The notes: generated from the sequence alone by a model not told the origin. Counted from the first letter of the stretch, positions 6,938 through 15,711 are shown. The stretch: 20,646 bases of DNA from Bremia lactucae (GCF_004359215.1 NC_090612.1:7084007-7104652), one strand, 5' to 3'. Numbers and translations are program-made.

Positions 6938-8992
6938 TCACAAAAGCGGCTTGCCAACTGCGATAGATGCCAATGCCTTCGTCTCAGTAAGATGACCACC
7001 GTCGTCAAAGAAGCCATAGCCCTTGAAAGCTGCTTGCATATTCTTCTTTTCGGCGGTACTATGAGGAAAGCGGATCTCTTCTTCGTGCATTAAAAGGTCT
7101 TGTATACGCAACAAGTATGACTCGAGATTCATGAGGTAGCGTTCTGTCTGACGGTGTCGAGACGATGCACAAAACTGAATACCCTCATCTTTGATTATAT
7201 AACCGATACCGAAGCCGTCGGGCACGACGGGGCCGAAGCCGAAGAGCCGCAGACTCGGATTCCCGCAATTGCTCGTTGAAAGTACCGAGTGATTCAACTT
7301 GCGCCACGCATCGTCTGCAAACAGGGCTGGTGTAGGTTTACTACTATCAGCGGCTCTTTCATGCTGCCAAAGACATTTCAATGCGAAAAGGTGGCGTTCG
7401 GGGCCTAGTCCAGCAGCACAATCGCGTACGTTGGTGACGTGTGCTTGTATGGCCTTACGCAGTGATCCAATCTTGTCAAGTGGCGCGGCATCTGAGAAAA
7501 ACGTCTCGACGAACTCGAGAGCGCTGGGTGTCATGGCCCGCGCAGCCTCCGTCCGTCCGTGCAAAAAGCGCTTCGTCAGAACAGGCTCATAGATGCACGG
7601 CGCGGTGCCATACTGGAAGTAATATGCGGCTACAAAAGCCATTTGCACGAACGCATCTGGGCTCATGTTGTGCTGGGTAATAAAAAGCTTACCAAAAGCT
7701 GTGAACTCGAGAACTTTCACCTCATTCTGTAGCATCAAATCTGTCAGTCGAGCTTCAGCGAACTTTATACCTTCTTGTAACTCACGATTTAGCTGCCATT
7801 CGAGCTTGTAAGGCTGCACGTGAGGGAGATTGACCGCATCTGGTGGGCTTAGGTGTGGCGCACGGTATGACGCCTCCAAGAAGGCATAAGTTCCAGCACG
7901 GATCGTCTGTGCAAAGCGAATGATTGTGTCTGTAAACACGTCCGACACAAAGCGAAGTACAGTATGGCCATCAACAAACGCGTGTTCAAAATTGCAGCCA
8001 GCAACGCCGTTTTTGCAAACGATGAGCTGAAGCTTGTCGTACCAGCGATTCATGCACGTTCCAGTCTGAACGCCGTCTTTTGTTATGCTATAAGTTCCAT
8101 GTAATGCTGTTGCAGCAAATGCCGCTGCGTCAGGAGGTGATGTGTTGTCTAGACATACAAGAAACAGTGCGCCATCAATGACGTCCAATGTGTCTTTATT
8201 CTCGGCCTGTAGTTTGGTGCGCAAAGTGGCCCAAGTGGCGCGACGCTCCGTAGTGAGTACGCCTACGGCGTTCGAAGCAACATCAACATCGTCAGCCAAA
8301 AGTGCGTCTTCGTTAATTGCCTTGAGATTAGCCAATAACTCTCGCTCTGTGATGGCCGTGATACCATCCTCCCAAATGACGTCGAACCAGTAAAACTGGT
8401 TTCGACAGACTACTATTATGTGCTTTGACAGCTCATTCACCATGACATTATCAGCACCAGGAGAGGGAATACGTGCACAGCCGAAAAGGTGCTTGTACTG
8501 ATGCATGCACAACGCCATATCACCGCGCCACATGTCAGGCTCAAGCGTACCTCGACGCAGCGCATTAACAAATTTAAGCGTACTTAGTACGAGTGACGCG
8601 GCACGCAAAAGTTGGCGATTGCGTGAAGGTGTGGGGTCGTCCTCCAGCACAAAGAATGGATTGACATTGAGCACGACTGAGCTGCGATGGTTGAGATAGG
8701 CTTCGTACCAAAAGTCTTCAATGTATGAAGATTTGTCCCCAGCATAGTCAAGCAATTGCTGTTGCAATCGCGGGCCGTCACGAATCAAAAAATCTTTCAC
8801 GCTTTGCTTCGTCTGCTGCTGCTCTTCGAAAGTCTGCAAAGCCTGTACAGACTTCAAAAAGCGTTGACACGTGCTTTTCAGGTCGGGTATTGGCAATTTT
8901 GGCAGTGTTGCTTGGCCACAGAAAGTGGTCGACTCTGCGTCTGTGGGCAGACGCCAGGCGGCGGATAAGGCGCAGCTCGCGTCATGAACCAT
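6938..8992 (-). CDS. Carnitine O-acyltransferase, probably acetyl/short-chain (684 aa)
   Basis: The enzyme transfers acyl groups between CoA and carnitine, for acetyl or fatty-acyl shuttling between compartments. Choline/carnitine acyltransferase signature 1 is nearly complete (LPKLPIPDLKSTCQRF, residues 30-45). Signature 2 fits fully at 316-342, RWYDKLQLIV to FEHAFVDG, with catalytic His337. Further family marks are YEPVLTKRFLHGRTEAARAMT (split at 468-488; T481-E482 and R485 fit a carnitine rather than choline enzyme), the STS motif 572-574, and FGPVVPDGFGIGY (586-598). Phe584 sits where animal CrAT has the bulky Met that blocks long chains; CPTs have Gly there, hence the short-chain guess. 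Length is close to CrAT/CPT2 (about 625-660). There are no introns, no clear mitochondrial presequence and no PTS1 (ends KPLL). ATG 8990-8992 is the first Met of the frame. CPT2-like activity remains possible. Confidence 0.9.
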   Translation of the reverse strand: MVHDASCALSAAWRLPTDAESTTFCGQATLPKLPIPDLKSTCQRFLKSVQALQTFEEQQQTKQSVKDFLIRDGPRLQQQLLDYAGDKSSYIEDFWYEAYLNHRSSVVLNVNPFFVLEDDPTPSRNRQLLRAASLVLSTLKFVNALRRGTLEPDMWRGDMALCMHQYKHLFGCARIPSPGADNVMVNELSKHIIVVCRNQFYWFDVIWEDGITAITERELLANLKAINEDALLADDVDVASNAVGVLTTERRATWATLRTKLQAENKDTLDVIDGALFLVCLDNTSPPDAAAFAATALHGTYSITKDGVQTGTCMNRWYDKLQLIVCKNGVAGCNFEHAFVDGHTVLRFVSDVFTDTIIRFAQTIRAGTYAFLEASYRAPHLSPPDAVNLPHVQPYKLEWQLNRELQEGIKFAEARLTDLMLQNEVKVLEFTAFGKLFITQHNMSPDAFVQMAFVAAYYFQYGTAPCIYEPVLTKRFLHGRTEAARAMTPSALEFVETFFSDAAPLDKIGSLRKAIQAHVTNVRDCAAGLGPERHLFALKCLWQHERAADSSKPTPALFADDAWRKLNHSVLSTSNCGNPSLRLFGFGPVVPDGFGIGYIIKDEGIQFCASSRHRQTERYLMNLESYLLRIQDLLMHEEEIRFPHSTAEKKNMQAAFKGYGFFDDGGHLTETKALASIAVGKPLL

Positions 8993-9368
8993 GACGGATG
9001 TAATTACAATCGTTTCTAAATAACTTTCTTTAGGATCTGACGATTTCTGATAATGTTATCCCTTTTTATGGTTGAGATTTCGACTTAAAAGGGCCCTGAT
9101 TCGGGCCTTTCGTATCTATTGAAATATGCAATTGAAGACAAGAATGTAAGATAAGACGCGATTTATACTTGTCGGTTTAAAAATTGCTGAAACCTAGATC
9201 ATTACGAGACCCTGCCACTAACCTTTTGTTCTTTAGTTATCGCCAGATGTTTTTCAAAGTTAAAATATTCGAGACCTGATTGAAGCGAAGTTGATGCTAC
9301 ATATCACTTAACGCCAGCAAATGTTCCCGCTGCTATTGTGATTGCTCCAATTAGAAGCCCAGAACAGC
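8993..9368. other. Intergenic region between the two host genes
   Basis: This 376-bp stretch lies downstream of the ATPase stop and upstream of the acyltransferase start, both genes reading leftwards. It must hold the 3' UTR of one and the promoter of the other. I find no match to the oomycete Inr consensus. The only structure is a stem at about 9088-9110 (aaagggccc, 5-nt loop, cgggccttt), which could be part of either UTR. No open frame of note. Confidence 0.6.
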
Positions 9369-12300
9369 TTACACGGTGCGGCTAGCGCGTATCGATCGTT
9401 GAGCATTTGTCACGACAGAGTGCGTCAACGTCGGGTGGCCAGCATTAATACGCTCTGTGAATGCTTTGCTAGCGTACGTGTTCTTGGTCAGAATGTAATT
9501 CACCATAAACTTGATGACATCAAGCGGGAACTGCCAGACGATGGCCCAAATCCATGCAATTGCCGTGTAGCCACCACCGCACCCAATTACAGCAATACGG
9601 TCCGTAGGGTAGCCACCAAAACCAATCCAGCCGACCACCGACGCAACCACTTGGGCAAATATGAAGGCAATAAGCAGCAGGTTACACGGCTTCTCAGCGA
9701 AAAACCAGTTGTTGCTCCCAGCCGTACGCGTTACAAAGATCAAAGCCTGGCCAGAGATAGACACGTGGAGGTATACAAGGGATCGCAATACGCCTTCCTT
9801 GCGCTGTATGCCGGGGCCAATCATTTCATTGTTGCGCGTCCACGTTGAGTTCCAATTACTGAAGCCCCACACGTAATCACAGAATCCGACACCGTTCGTG
9901 ATAGGGACTTCGCCATCACCGATGAATTCAACGCCCCTACCCATCTGAGCAGCATTGAAAACGTCATATTCATGCCCATATGCTTGACCGCCCACACCCA
10001 AAGTATATGAGTAAACAAATTGTCGATAAGCAACTTCGGCCGACGGCTTAGCATCGTTCGGAAGGTGATTCAGATGCACATCAGCTAGGTCCTCAAACAG
10101 CTGCGAGCGGGAGTCAAACTGCTGCTGATACTGTCTCCAGTATGCGATAACAACGCCCTCGCGGAAGGTGCCGACGTCAGAGACGCTGGCAGATTGAGGT
10201 ACATTGCCCGTCATTCCACCACAGCCAGTATTGTTGTTGTTCATTACGCACGTTTGGTAGCGGTCTTTGAAAAAGTCGTGGCACTCTTCCTTCATGCAAC
10301 CTACACAGAGGTTTTCTACGCCGGTGCTTTCAAAACCACTCGTGTTGTTTACCACAGCGAACAGCACGATAGTCGATAGCGTTAGCCATAAACCAAATGT
10401 GATTGATGAAATGAAAACTTCTTTGAGCTTCCACGAGTCCGGATAAGGCGAAGCAACCACATTATCCTTTGAAATCGTCAGGATTGTACCGTCATTCAGA
10501 ATAGCCAAGATCACAACAAGAATCGGAGGAAAGTACCAGTTCCAAGCGACTGTCAAAATGCCAAAAGTAAAAACGATACGTACTGTCATGGCAATCGAAT
10601 ACATGGCATAATTCTTCATGCGCAAGAAGATCTCGCGACTCATTCGAATGGCCGTGATGATCACACTCAAACCAGGTGAGACGAGCACAATGTCGGCAGC
10701 AGCACGAGCTGCGTCCGTCGCATCGTCAACGGCAATACCAATGTCGGCCTGAGCCAACGCCGGAGCGTCGTTCACACCATCACCAGTCATACCAACCACT
10801 TTGTCCAAAGATTGTAAATGCTTGACGATTTCAAATTTGTGCTCCGGAAATACTTGAGCAAATCCATCAGTGTCGTAAATCATCTGAGCCAGGTTCAGTC
10901 CAGGAGGTGGTGCAGTGTTAAAAAAAGAAGTGTCGAGGATGTTCGTCGGCATTCCCAATTGACGGCATGTCTCCACGGCAATAGCCTTCTGATCGCCCGT
11001 GACCATCTTGACTGAAATACCGAGAGCGATAGCTTGTTTCACCGTGTCGGCCGTGTCATGACGAGGTGGGTCGAACAGTGGCAAAAGACCAATCATTTTC
11101 CACTCGCACTCTTCCATGGGAACGTCGCCACTACGGGAGATACCCACACCCAAACCACGGTAGCCACGCGAAGCAAACTCATCGATACGACCTTCAACTT
11201 CCACACGCATCGAGTCTGCATTGACATCCATGTCAAGTACCACTTGTGGGGCGCCCTTCACAGCACGAAAGATTTCACCAGTCCTGTTGTCTTTCAGCTT
11301 GGCGATCGTGCGTTTTGTCGTCGGATCAAACGGCGTATAGTGCAAAAGAGTATATTCCTTCCACATCGTGTCTTTGCCTGGGTATGTGTTGTGACACACG
11401 ACGTCGATGGCCTCGTTGTTTTCCGTGCGTGCTGACAAAGCACCGTACTTCAGAATATCAGCTGCAGTGAAATTGTTGTAAGGAATCAGGTTGTCCATAT
11501 CAACAGAAAGTTGGTTCAGCGTAAGCGTGCCGGTCTTGTCCGAACAAAGCACCTCCATTGAAGCCATCTCTTCTATACATGTTAGACGAGTAACAATAGC
11601 GTTCTCCTTGGCAAGAGCCGACGATCCGATGGCTAGCGTCACTGATAAAACCGTTGGCATGGCAACTGGGATGCCGCCGACAATGAGCACCAAAATGTTA
11701 GCCACACCCAGACAGCCGTCCGTGACAATCACACATGGGTTCTGAGACGAACGGCCAGCCATCTGCACCAGCAGCTCCACCACGCACCAAAAAAATATCG
11801 AAACCATGCAGAAGTTGCCTACTGTTGTCAGCACCAACTGCAGGCGACCGTGCGAGTCCGCGGACGCAATCTTCTCGGCAGCGCGACCCAGGAATGTGTT
11901 AACACCCGTGCTGGTTACCACGGCTTCAATTTCTCCCTGTTTCACCACAGAGCCAGAGTAACCTTCATCGCCCTCGGTCTTTGTCACTGGCAACGACTCA
12001 CCTGTCAGCGACGATTGATCGACTTTGACTGAGTCGCCTTCAAGAAACTTCAAATCTGCCGGGATAACATCACCCAGTCGCACGCGCAGTACGTCACCTG
12101 GAACAAGAAGGTCTGCTCCGATGTTTTTGATTTCACCATCACGGAACACTTTTGCTTCTGGAGCCAGCTGACCCATCAGTGCCGACACAGCGTCACCGGC
12201 TTGAACTTCCTCCAGATATCCAATGATAGCATTTAAAAGGAGAAGGAACATAATCAGGGCAAAGTCGGCATAGTCGAGGAGCACAATTGACAGCACGGCA

Positions 12301-12575
12301 GCGATTTCCATCGCCCAAGAAAGAGGGTTCCACATAAAACCCAGAAAAAGTGTTAACTTGTTAACCTTCTCCTCAGGAAGCTTGTTTGGGCCATACTCAG
12401 CCAGGCGCTTTTCAGCTTCACTTGATGTTAGACCTTCACGGCTAGTCTTAAGCTTGTCCAGAGCAGCGTTAAGAGGTACCTGCGCCCATTGAATCTGGCC
12501 TACATCGTTCGTGTAGTTTTTAATGTCGTTCGGTGTTGCCAACGACATGAAAGAATTGCGAGCGCCGCCGGTCAT
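9369..12575 (-). CDS. PMA1: Plasma-membrane P3A-type H+-ATPase (1068 aa)
   Basis: This proton pump hydrolyses ATP to energise the plasma membrane. Seen in order: actuator TGES (191-194); M4 PVAMP (303-307); phosphorylation loop CSDKTGTLT with Asp346; KGAP (440-443) of the nucleotide domain; hinge TGDGVNDAP (597-605); M5 Arg666; M6 AILNDGT with Asp695, the proton-binding Asp of H+-ATPases. Ten membrane segments fit, roughly 85-100, 104-122, 250-272, 291-318, 655-677, 682-700, 718-742, 930-950, 962-986 and 1003-1027. The M7-M8 loop (about 743-929) is some 185 residues, against a short loop in plants and fungi. It has Cys757, 760, 765, 776, 785 and sequons at 743, 744, 781 and 909, fitting an extracellular position. 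The cytosolic tail is short, about 40 residues, ending ASRTV. It is intronless and intact. The first ATG has A at -3 and a promoter about 90-105 bp upstream. Confidence 0.97.
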   Translation of the reverse strand: MTGGARNSFMSLATPNDIKNYTNDVGQIQWAQVPLNAALDKLKTSREGLTSSEAEKRLAEYGPNKLPEEKVNKLTLFLGFMWNPLSWAMEIAAVLSIVLLDYADFALIMFLLLLNAIIGYLEEVQAGDAVSALMGQLAPEAKVFRDGEIKNIGADLLVPGDVLRVRLGDVIPADLKFLEGDSVKVDQSSLTGESLPVTKTEGDEGYSGSVVKQGEIEAVVTSTGVNTFLGRAAEKIASADSHGRLQLVLTTVGNFCMVSIFFWCVVELLVQMAGRSSQNPCVIVTDGCLGVANILVLIVGGIPVAMPTVLSVTLAIGSSALAKENAIVTRLTCIEEMASMEVLCSDKTGTLTLNQLSVDMDNLIPYNNFTAADILKYGALSARTENNEAIDVVCHNTYPGKDTMWKEYTLLHYTPFDPTTKRTIAKLKDNRTGEIFRAVKGAPQVVLDMDVNADSMRVEVEGRIDEFASRGYRGLGVGISRSGDVPMEECEWKMIGLLPLFDPPRHDTADTVKQAIALGISVKMVTGDQKAIAVETCRQLGMPTNILDTSFFNTAPPPGLNLAQMIYDTDGFAQVFPEHKFEIVKHLQSLDKVVGMTGDGVNDAPALAQADIGIAVDDATDAARAAADIVLVSPGLSVIITAIRMSREIFLRMKNYAMYSIAMTVRIVFTFGILTVAWNWYFPPILVVILAILNDGTILTISKDNVVASPYPDSWKLKEVFISSITFGLWLTLSTIVLFAVVNNTSGFESTGVENLCVGCMKEECHDFFKDRYQTCVMNNNNTGCGGMTGNVPQSASVSDVGTFREGVVIAYWRQYQQQFDSRSQLFEDLADVHLNHLPNDAKPSAEVAYRQFVYSYTLGVGGQAYGHEYDVFNAAQMGRGVEFIGDGEVPITNGVGFCDYVWGFSNWNSTWTRNNEMIGPGIQRKEGVLRSLVYLHVSISGQALIFVTRTAGSNNWFFAEKPCNLLLIAFIFAQVVASVVGWIGFGGYPTDRIAVIGCGGGYTAIAWIWAIVWQFPLDVIKFMVNYILTKNTYASKAFTERINAGHPTLTHSVVTNAQRSIRASRTV

Positions 12576-12663
12576 CTTTGATCGGGGCTTTAAACTTCAA
12601 AGAGCTGATTGAAGTCTCTACGGTTCGAGCTTGTACGAACAGACTACAGAATTCGCGTTCAGT

Positions 12664-12681
12664 CCGAAAATTGCGGAATGA
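12664..12681 (-). promoter_or_regulatory. Oomycete Inr + FPR core promoter of the H+-ATPase gene
   Basis: On the minus strand the sequence is TCATTCC GCA ATTTTCG. TCATTCC fits the oomycete initiator YCAYTYY fully. After a 3-nt spacer, ATTTTCG fits the flanking promoter element MWTTTNC except for the last base. It lies 89-106 bp upstream of the ATG at 12575, the usual place for an oomycete transcription start. The probable start nucleotide is the A at 12679. Confidence 0.7.
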
Positions 12682-13516
12682 GATAAATGAGGCTAGTCAA
12701 TGATCAGTGGACACCAGCCTTGTGAGCCATTTGGTGCCCAGCTCTGGTCTGCTCGATCGTCTGTCTTTCAAAAATTCATATGTTTATAGGCTTTGATACA
12801 TTCTGTATGTGTAACGCAAATCGCGCGCGAAACACTCCGCTTAGTCATTCAGTTCCTCATCTGATACCGTTTCGGCAAGGATATGCTGGGCAATACGAAC
12901 TCGGTAGTAAGAAGAATCTTTTTTTTTAGTTATCTATAAATAAAAGCCGTCTTGCAGATCAAGCACGTCGATTAAAATCTCGTACCTGAGCGCGATTTGA
13001 GCTGAAATTGTAGCTTTATCTGATCCCATCTTGTAAACTTTTCTGCAAGAAGGTAGGCTTCAGTCAACGTTCGCACCGTTTTTAAGAAAAACACGCCTGT
13101 CAAGCCAGATATCAAAGCTGATTAGTAAAGATGCTGCACTGTTGCTCTCGCTGAGATGTGCCACTATGCTGAGCAATGATCGGCTGCTATGAGTTTCCTG
13201 TTTTGCATATGGCCACAGGAAACATCCGGTGTCGCATCTAAATGAAAGAGACATCTAGGTTAAGGTTAAAAAGTGGTGTCACGTGTTTGAGGATAATCAC
13301 GCGAAATTGCTGTCGAGCAACCTAAAAAAATGCCAATTTTCGACTCACGATTGTGTTACTTCCATAGCCGTATCGTGTGTGAATCATCTGGTCCAGAAAT
13401 CTTCTCCCAATCGAAAATATCCTTCCTTGACCGGAGGCGCCACGAGTAATAATGTTCATACCTAGAAACTGAAAATAGACTACGTCGTTGCATAATTTAG
13501 GTAGTTGCAAATACAA
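12682..13516. other. Non-coding stretch upstream of the H+-ATPase gene
   Basis: Only short, unsupported frames occur here (for example 64 codons at 13060-13254, minus), with no recognisable domain. It presumably holds upstream regulatory DNA of the ATPase gene. A T9 run is at about 12920-12928. I see no RNA gene, no LTR homology and no mobile-element end until 13517. Confidence 0.6.
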
Positions 13517-13813
13517 CGCCAGATATAAATCTGGCGGCCAAAATCTATTTTTAATTAGCTAGGGTAGGGTTTTAGATTTAAATAATTAAATAAAGTGCAG
13601 TCCCCTTTTGATCTTAAGGCGTTAAGTGCCTTTCTAAGGCTTGCGCATTGATTTGTAAGAGATAGAAGCCTTTCTAAGGTATATCCTCTTGGGCACTAGT
13701 TGCCACTTGGTCTACAAACCCTAAATTCCTTGAACTAGAATTCCTTAAGCTTTAAATGCTTGTACGACTCCCTGAAATGTTAAGCCCATAAGTTCAATAG
13801 AACTAAGTGACTC
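13517..13813 (-). repeat. LTR-B arm in reverse orientation
   Basis: This arm is the reverse complement of 16612-16914 with moderate divergence. Shared blocks include atctggcggccaaaatc, aattagctagggtagggtt, ttttgatcttaaggcgttaa, agatagaagcctttctaagg and gggcactagttgccacttgg. It stops at 13813, where LTR-A begins, and its other edge at 13517 lies in a small palindrome (cgccagat/atctggcg). With the right-hand copy it makes inverted arms about 300 bp long around the LTR-A complex. Confidence 0.85.
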
Positions 13814-14264
13814 TGTAACGGGGCACTACGACTTGTACTGCTTCAGTACAAGTCAGCTTCGCACTGCTTCAGTTGCGAGTGGTGCCTTACGTTATTTCAC
13901 GTACACTAGTACGTGCAGAGGAAGACTTCTCTTTAAGGTAACTAGCTTGAAGAGGGTAAAATGAAAACTGTAATAATATAATTAAGTATCTCTTCTTTCT
14001 ATCTGTTAACTCTAACTTAATTATAATTAATACTAAACATGCAACTGAATTCTTATCTTATCGTATCTGTCTCTCTCTTTTGTTTATCTCTACAGCTGAT
14101 TAGTCTGCGGAATAAATAGATAAAATGGTCTATACCTATTTATCGATAAGAATTCTGAACATTACTATATAAAGTAATGTCCTCCAAATATATCTACCTT
14201 TTAGATAATATATTAATTAACAACCTTTAAGGGTTAAATTCATGTAACGATACACCCCGTTACA
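13814..14264 (+). repeat. LTR-A, left copy (451 bp)
   Basis: It starts TGTAACGGGGCAC and ends CACCCCGTTACA, with TG..CA ends and long terminal inverted repeats. The 3' end is itself nearly palindromic (tgtaacg...ccgttaca). The first 75 bp fold into two hairpins closed by an outer stem (13822-13886). Stems in the AT-rich part include acattact/agtaatgt and ataaatag/ctatttat. Confidence 0.9.
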
Positions 14265-14329
14265 TCAACCCTCCTTAAACGACAATCACTCTGACGTTGA
14301 TTGGTTTGAACCATCATTTTGAATTCCAT

Positions 14330-15322
14330 CGCATGAAGAATAAACTCATGCGGGGTTTCGGACGAAATGGCCGACTCGGGGAGAATGGAACAGTCGCCTG
14401 ATAGACGTTAGGCGGCTGACTATGAGCCTTCGAATGAGAGGGCTCATTCTGATAGACGAGTTAATAGTCTATTTGGATCCGACGATGAGGATGATCCCTC
14501 ATCGCCCGTTCCGTCTCCCGTACGGTCACCTACACATGTTTCTGTGCAAGTGATGACGATGGCGTAAGCCATCGTAAGAAAAGTTCTTGTGGTACCCCTG
14601 CTTCAGTGGGTACCACTCAGGAGAGTGAATACAGTAAAATGTCTCATCTCACCCCTGAAAAGCAGCCATGGCTTTTGCCAGAACGGCTAATCAATGGCTT
14701 GTCTGGAGAAACTACTCCTCACAATAAATATCCTTTATTTATTGCGACAAAGCGACATGGCCTTGATCCCAGCGCGAAGAACTTTCTCGCTGAGGAAGAT
14801 TTTTATCTCGATGCTTTTCTTAAGCATCGATGGTTTAGTGGTAACAATAAGCGAGATAAAGTCTCGCTTATGCAAGCCTGGAGCGCGTTCATTCGCAATG
14901 TCAAAGACATTGGACGCGAAGCCTGGCTTCATAAACTTAACGCGATCCGCGTTAAGTTTAAGAAGCGAACTCCAACCGGTGCAAGAATTCAACTGAATCA
15001 GTTCCTCATCACGGTGGTTTAGAATACGTTCCACAAGGAAACGTTGACTTTCGTGAAAATCAACCAATGGTTGTGGTGGAGGAGGGAAAATTAGATCCAG
15101 ACATGTGTGTCGGATCTAGAGGTGAAGTTCGACAATCTCGACCACTACCTACATGTAATGGAGGAGGTCTTGAACAGAAGCGCGGTAAGCGTCGCTCGTT
15201 GGAGCAGATGGTGCAGGTTCACCGTATCGAACGGTTGGAAGACCGTTCGAAGACTGCGTAAACAATTTTGGAGTACGAACGGAAGTATCACACTCTTCAT
15301 GATGAGCTGTCGTCAGCTCGTC
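14330..15322 (+). repeat. String of perfect hairpins through the LTR-A gag-like region
   Basis: Stems (arm/arm, bp): 14330-14336/14346-14352 (7); 14391-14399/14410-14418 (9, one G-T); 14432-14438/14443-14449 (7); 14452-14457/14467-14472 (6); 14483-14490/14497-14504 (8); 14556-14563/14568-14575 (8); 14589-14597/14608-14616 (9); 14722-14730/14736-14744 (9); 14808-14816/14822-14830 (9); 14847-14856/14862-14871 (10); 14896-14902/14906-14912 (7); 14932-14944/14948-14960 (13, extending to 18 with one mismatch); 15092-15098/15112-15118 (7, plus an inner 4); 15227-15235/15242-15250 (9); 15301-15309/15314-15322 (9, one G-T). Loops are mostly 3 to 10 nt. Confidence 0.88.
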
Positions 15323-15340
15323 GCGGTTTTCAGGATCTTC
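14367..15340 (+). pseudogene. Gag-like gene of the LTR-A element, broken
   Basis: An ATG at 14367-14369, about 100 bp after the LTR, opens MADSGRMEQSPDRR and meets TAG at 14409-14411. The frame continues acidic and Ser/Pro-rich (LFGSDDEDDPSSPVPSPVRS) to TAA at 14565-14567. A second frame is open from 14606 to 15022 (138 codons; KMSHLTPEKQPWLLPERL, then FLAEEDFYLDAFLKHRW). Remnants follow in two frames (FDNLDHYLHVMEEVLNR near 15131-15181, then SLEQMVQVHRIERLEDR), with leucine spacing suggesting a coiled coil. Position after the LTR and composition suggest a Gag-type structural protein. I recognise no defined domain, no CCHC knuckle and no enzymatic motif, so this is a call from context. Confidence 0.55.
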
Positions 15341-15344
15341 CGAC

Positions 15345-15516
15345 CACAGAAGAATTTAATTATATAAATTTATTTTTATCCCTCTTTAAAGTGTTATAAA
15401 GTGAGTCTTCCTCTGCTACTACTTGTGTACGTGAAGTGACGTGTGGCACCATTTGCACTGAAGCAGTGCAAAGTGGACTTGTACTGAAGCAGTACAAGTC
15501 GTAGTGCCCCGTTACA
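15345..15516 (-). repeat. LTR-A 5' part, reversed
   Basis: The reverse complement begins tgtaacggggcactacgact at 15516 and follows LTR-A through both hairpins and gcagaggaagact, fading near 15345. It lies head-to-head with the right LTR-A. Confidence 0.85.
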
Positions 15517-15611
15517 CCTGGTAGCACTTCGTAGTCCGTTTAAGGACCACAGCTCTATCATCTAACATGGCCATGTCAGATGATAATGGAAATATGCATC
15601 ACGCTTCGCGA
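15517..15611 (+). repeat. Palindrome, left arm, running into the gap
   Basis: The arm is homologous to the reverse complement of 15782-15877. It starts cctggtagcactt directly at the outer edge of the reversed LTR-A and encodes MSDDNGNMHHASR from 15573 until the Ns. The right arm encodes MSDDSGDTHYVSR at the same place, so both arms preserve the start of the same unknown frame. Confidence 0.85.
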
Positions 15612-15711
15612 NNNNNNNNNNNNNNNNNNNNNNNNNNNNNNNNNNNNNNNNNNNNNNNNNNNNNNNNNNNNNNNNNNNNNNNNNNNNNNNNNNNNNNNNN
15701 NNNNNNNNNNN
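15612..15711. other. Assembly gap, exactly 100 Ns
   Basis: A run of exactly 100 Ns is a usual placeholder for a gap of unknown length. It lies in the centre of a palindrome, a structure that commonly breaks assemblies, so sequence may be missing or wrongly joined here. Confidence 0.97.

Noticed and set aside
9088..9110. Rho-independent-type terminator
   Set aside because: The stem exists, but the organism is a eukaryote, so this mechanism does not apply; noted only as a structure.
9342..9848. 168-codon plus-strand frame
   Set aside because: Antisense shadow of the H+-ATPase 3' end, with no recognisable domain.
13060..13516. Two 64-codon minus-strand frames
   Set aside because: Random length, no domain, no promoter match and no sign of coding bias.
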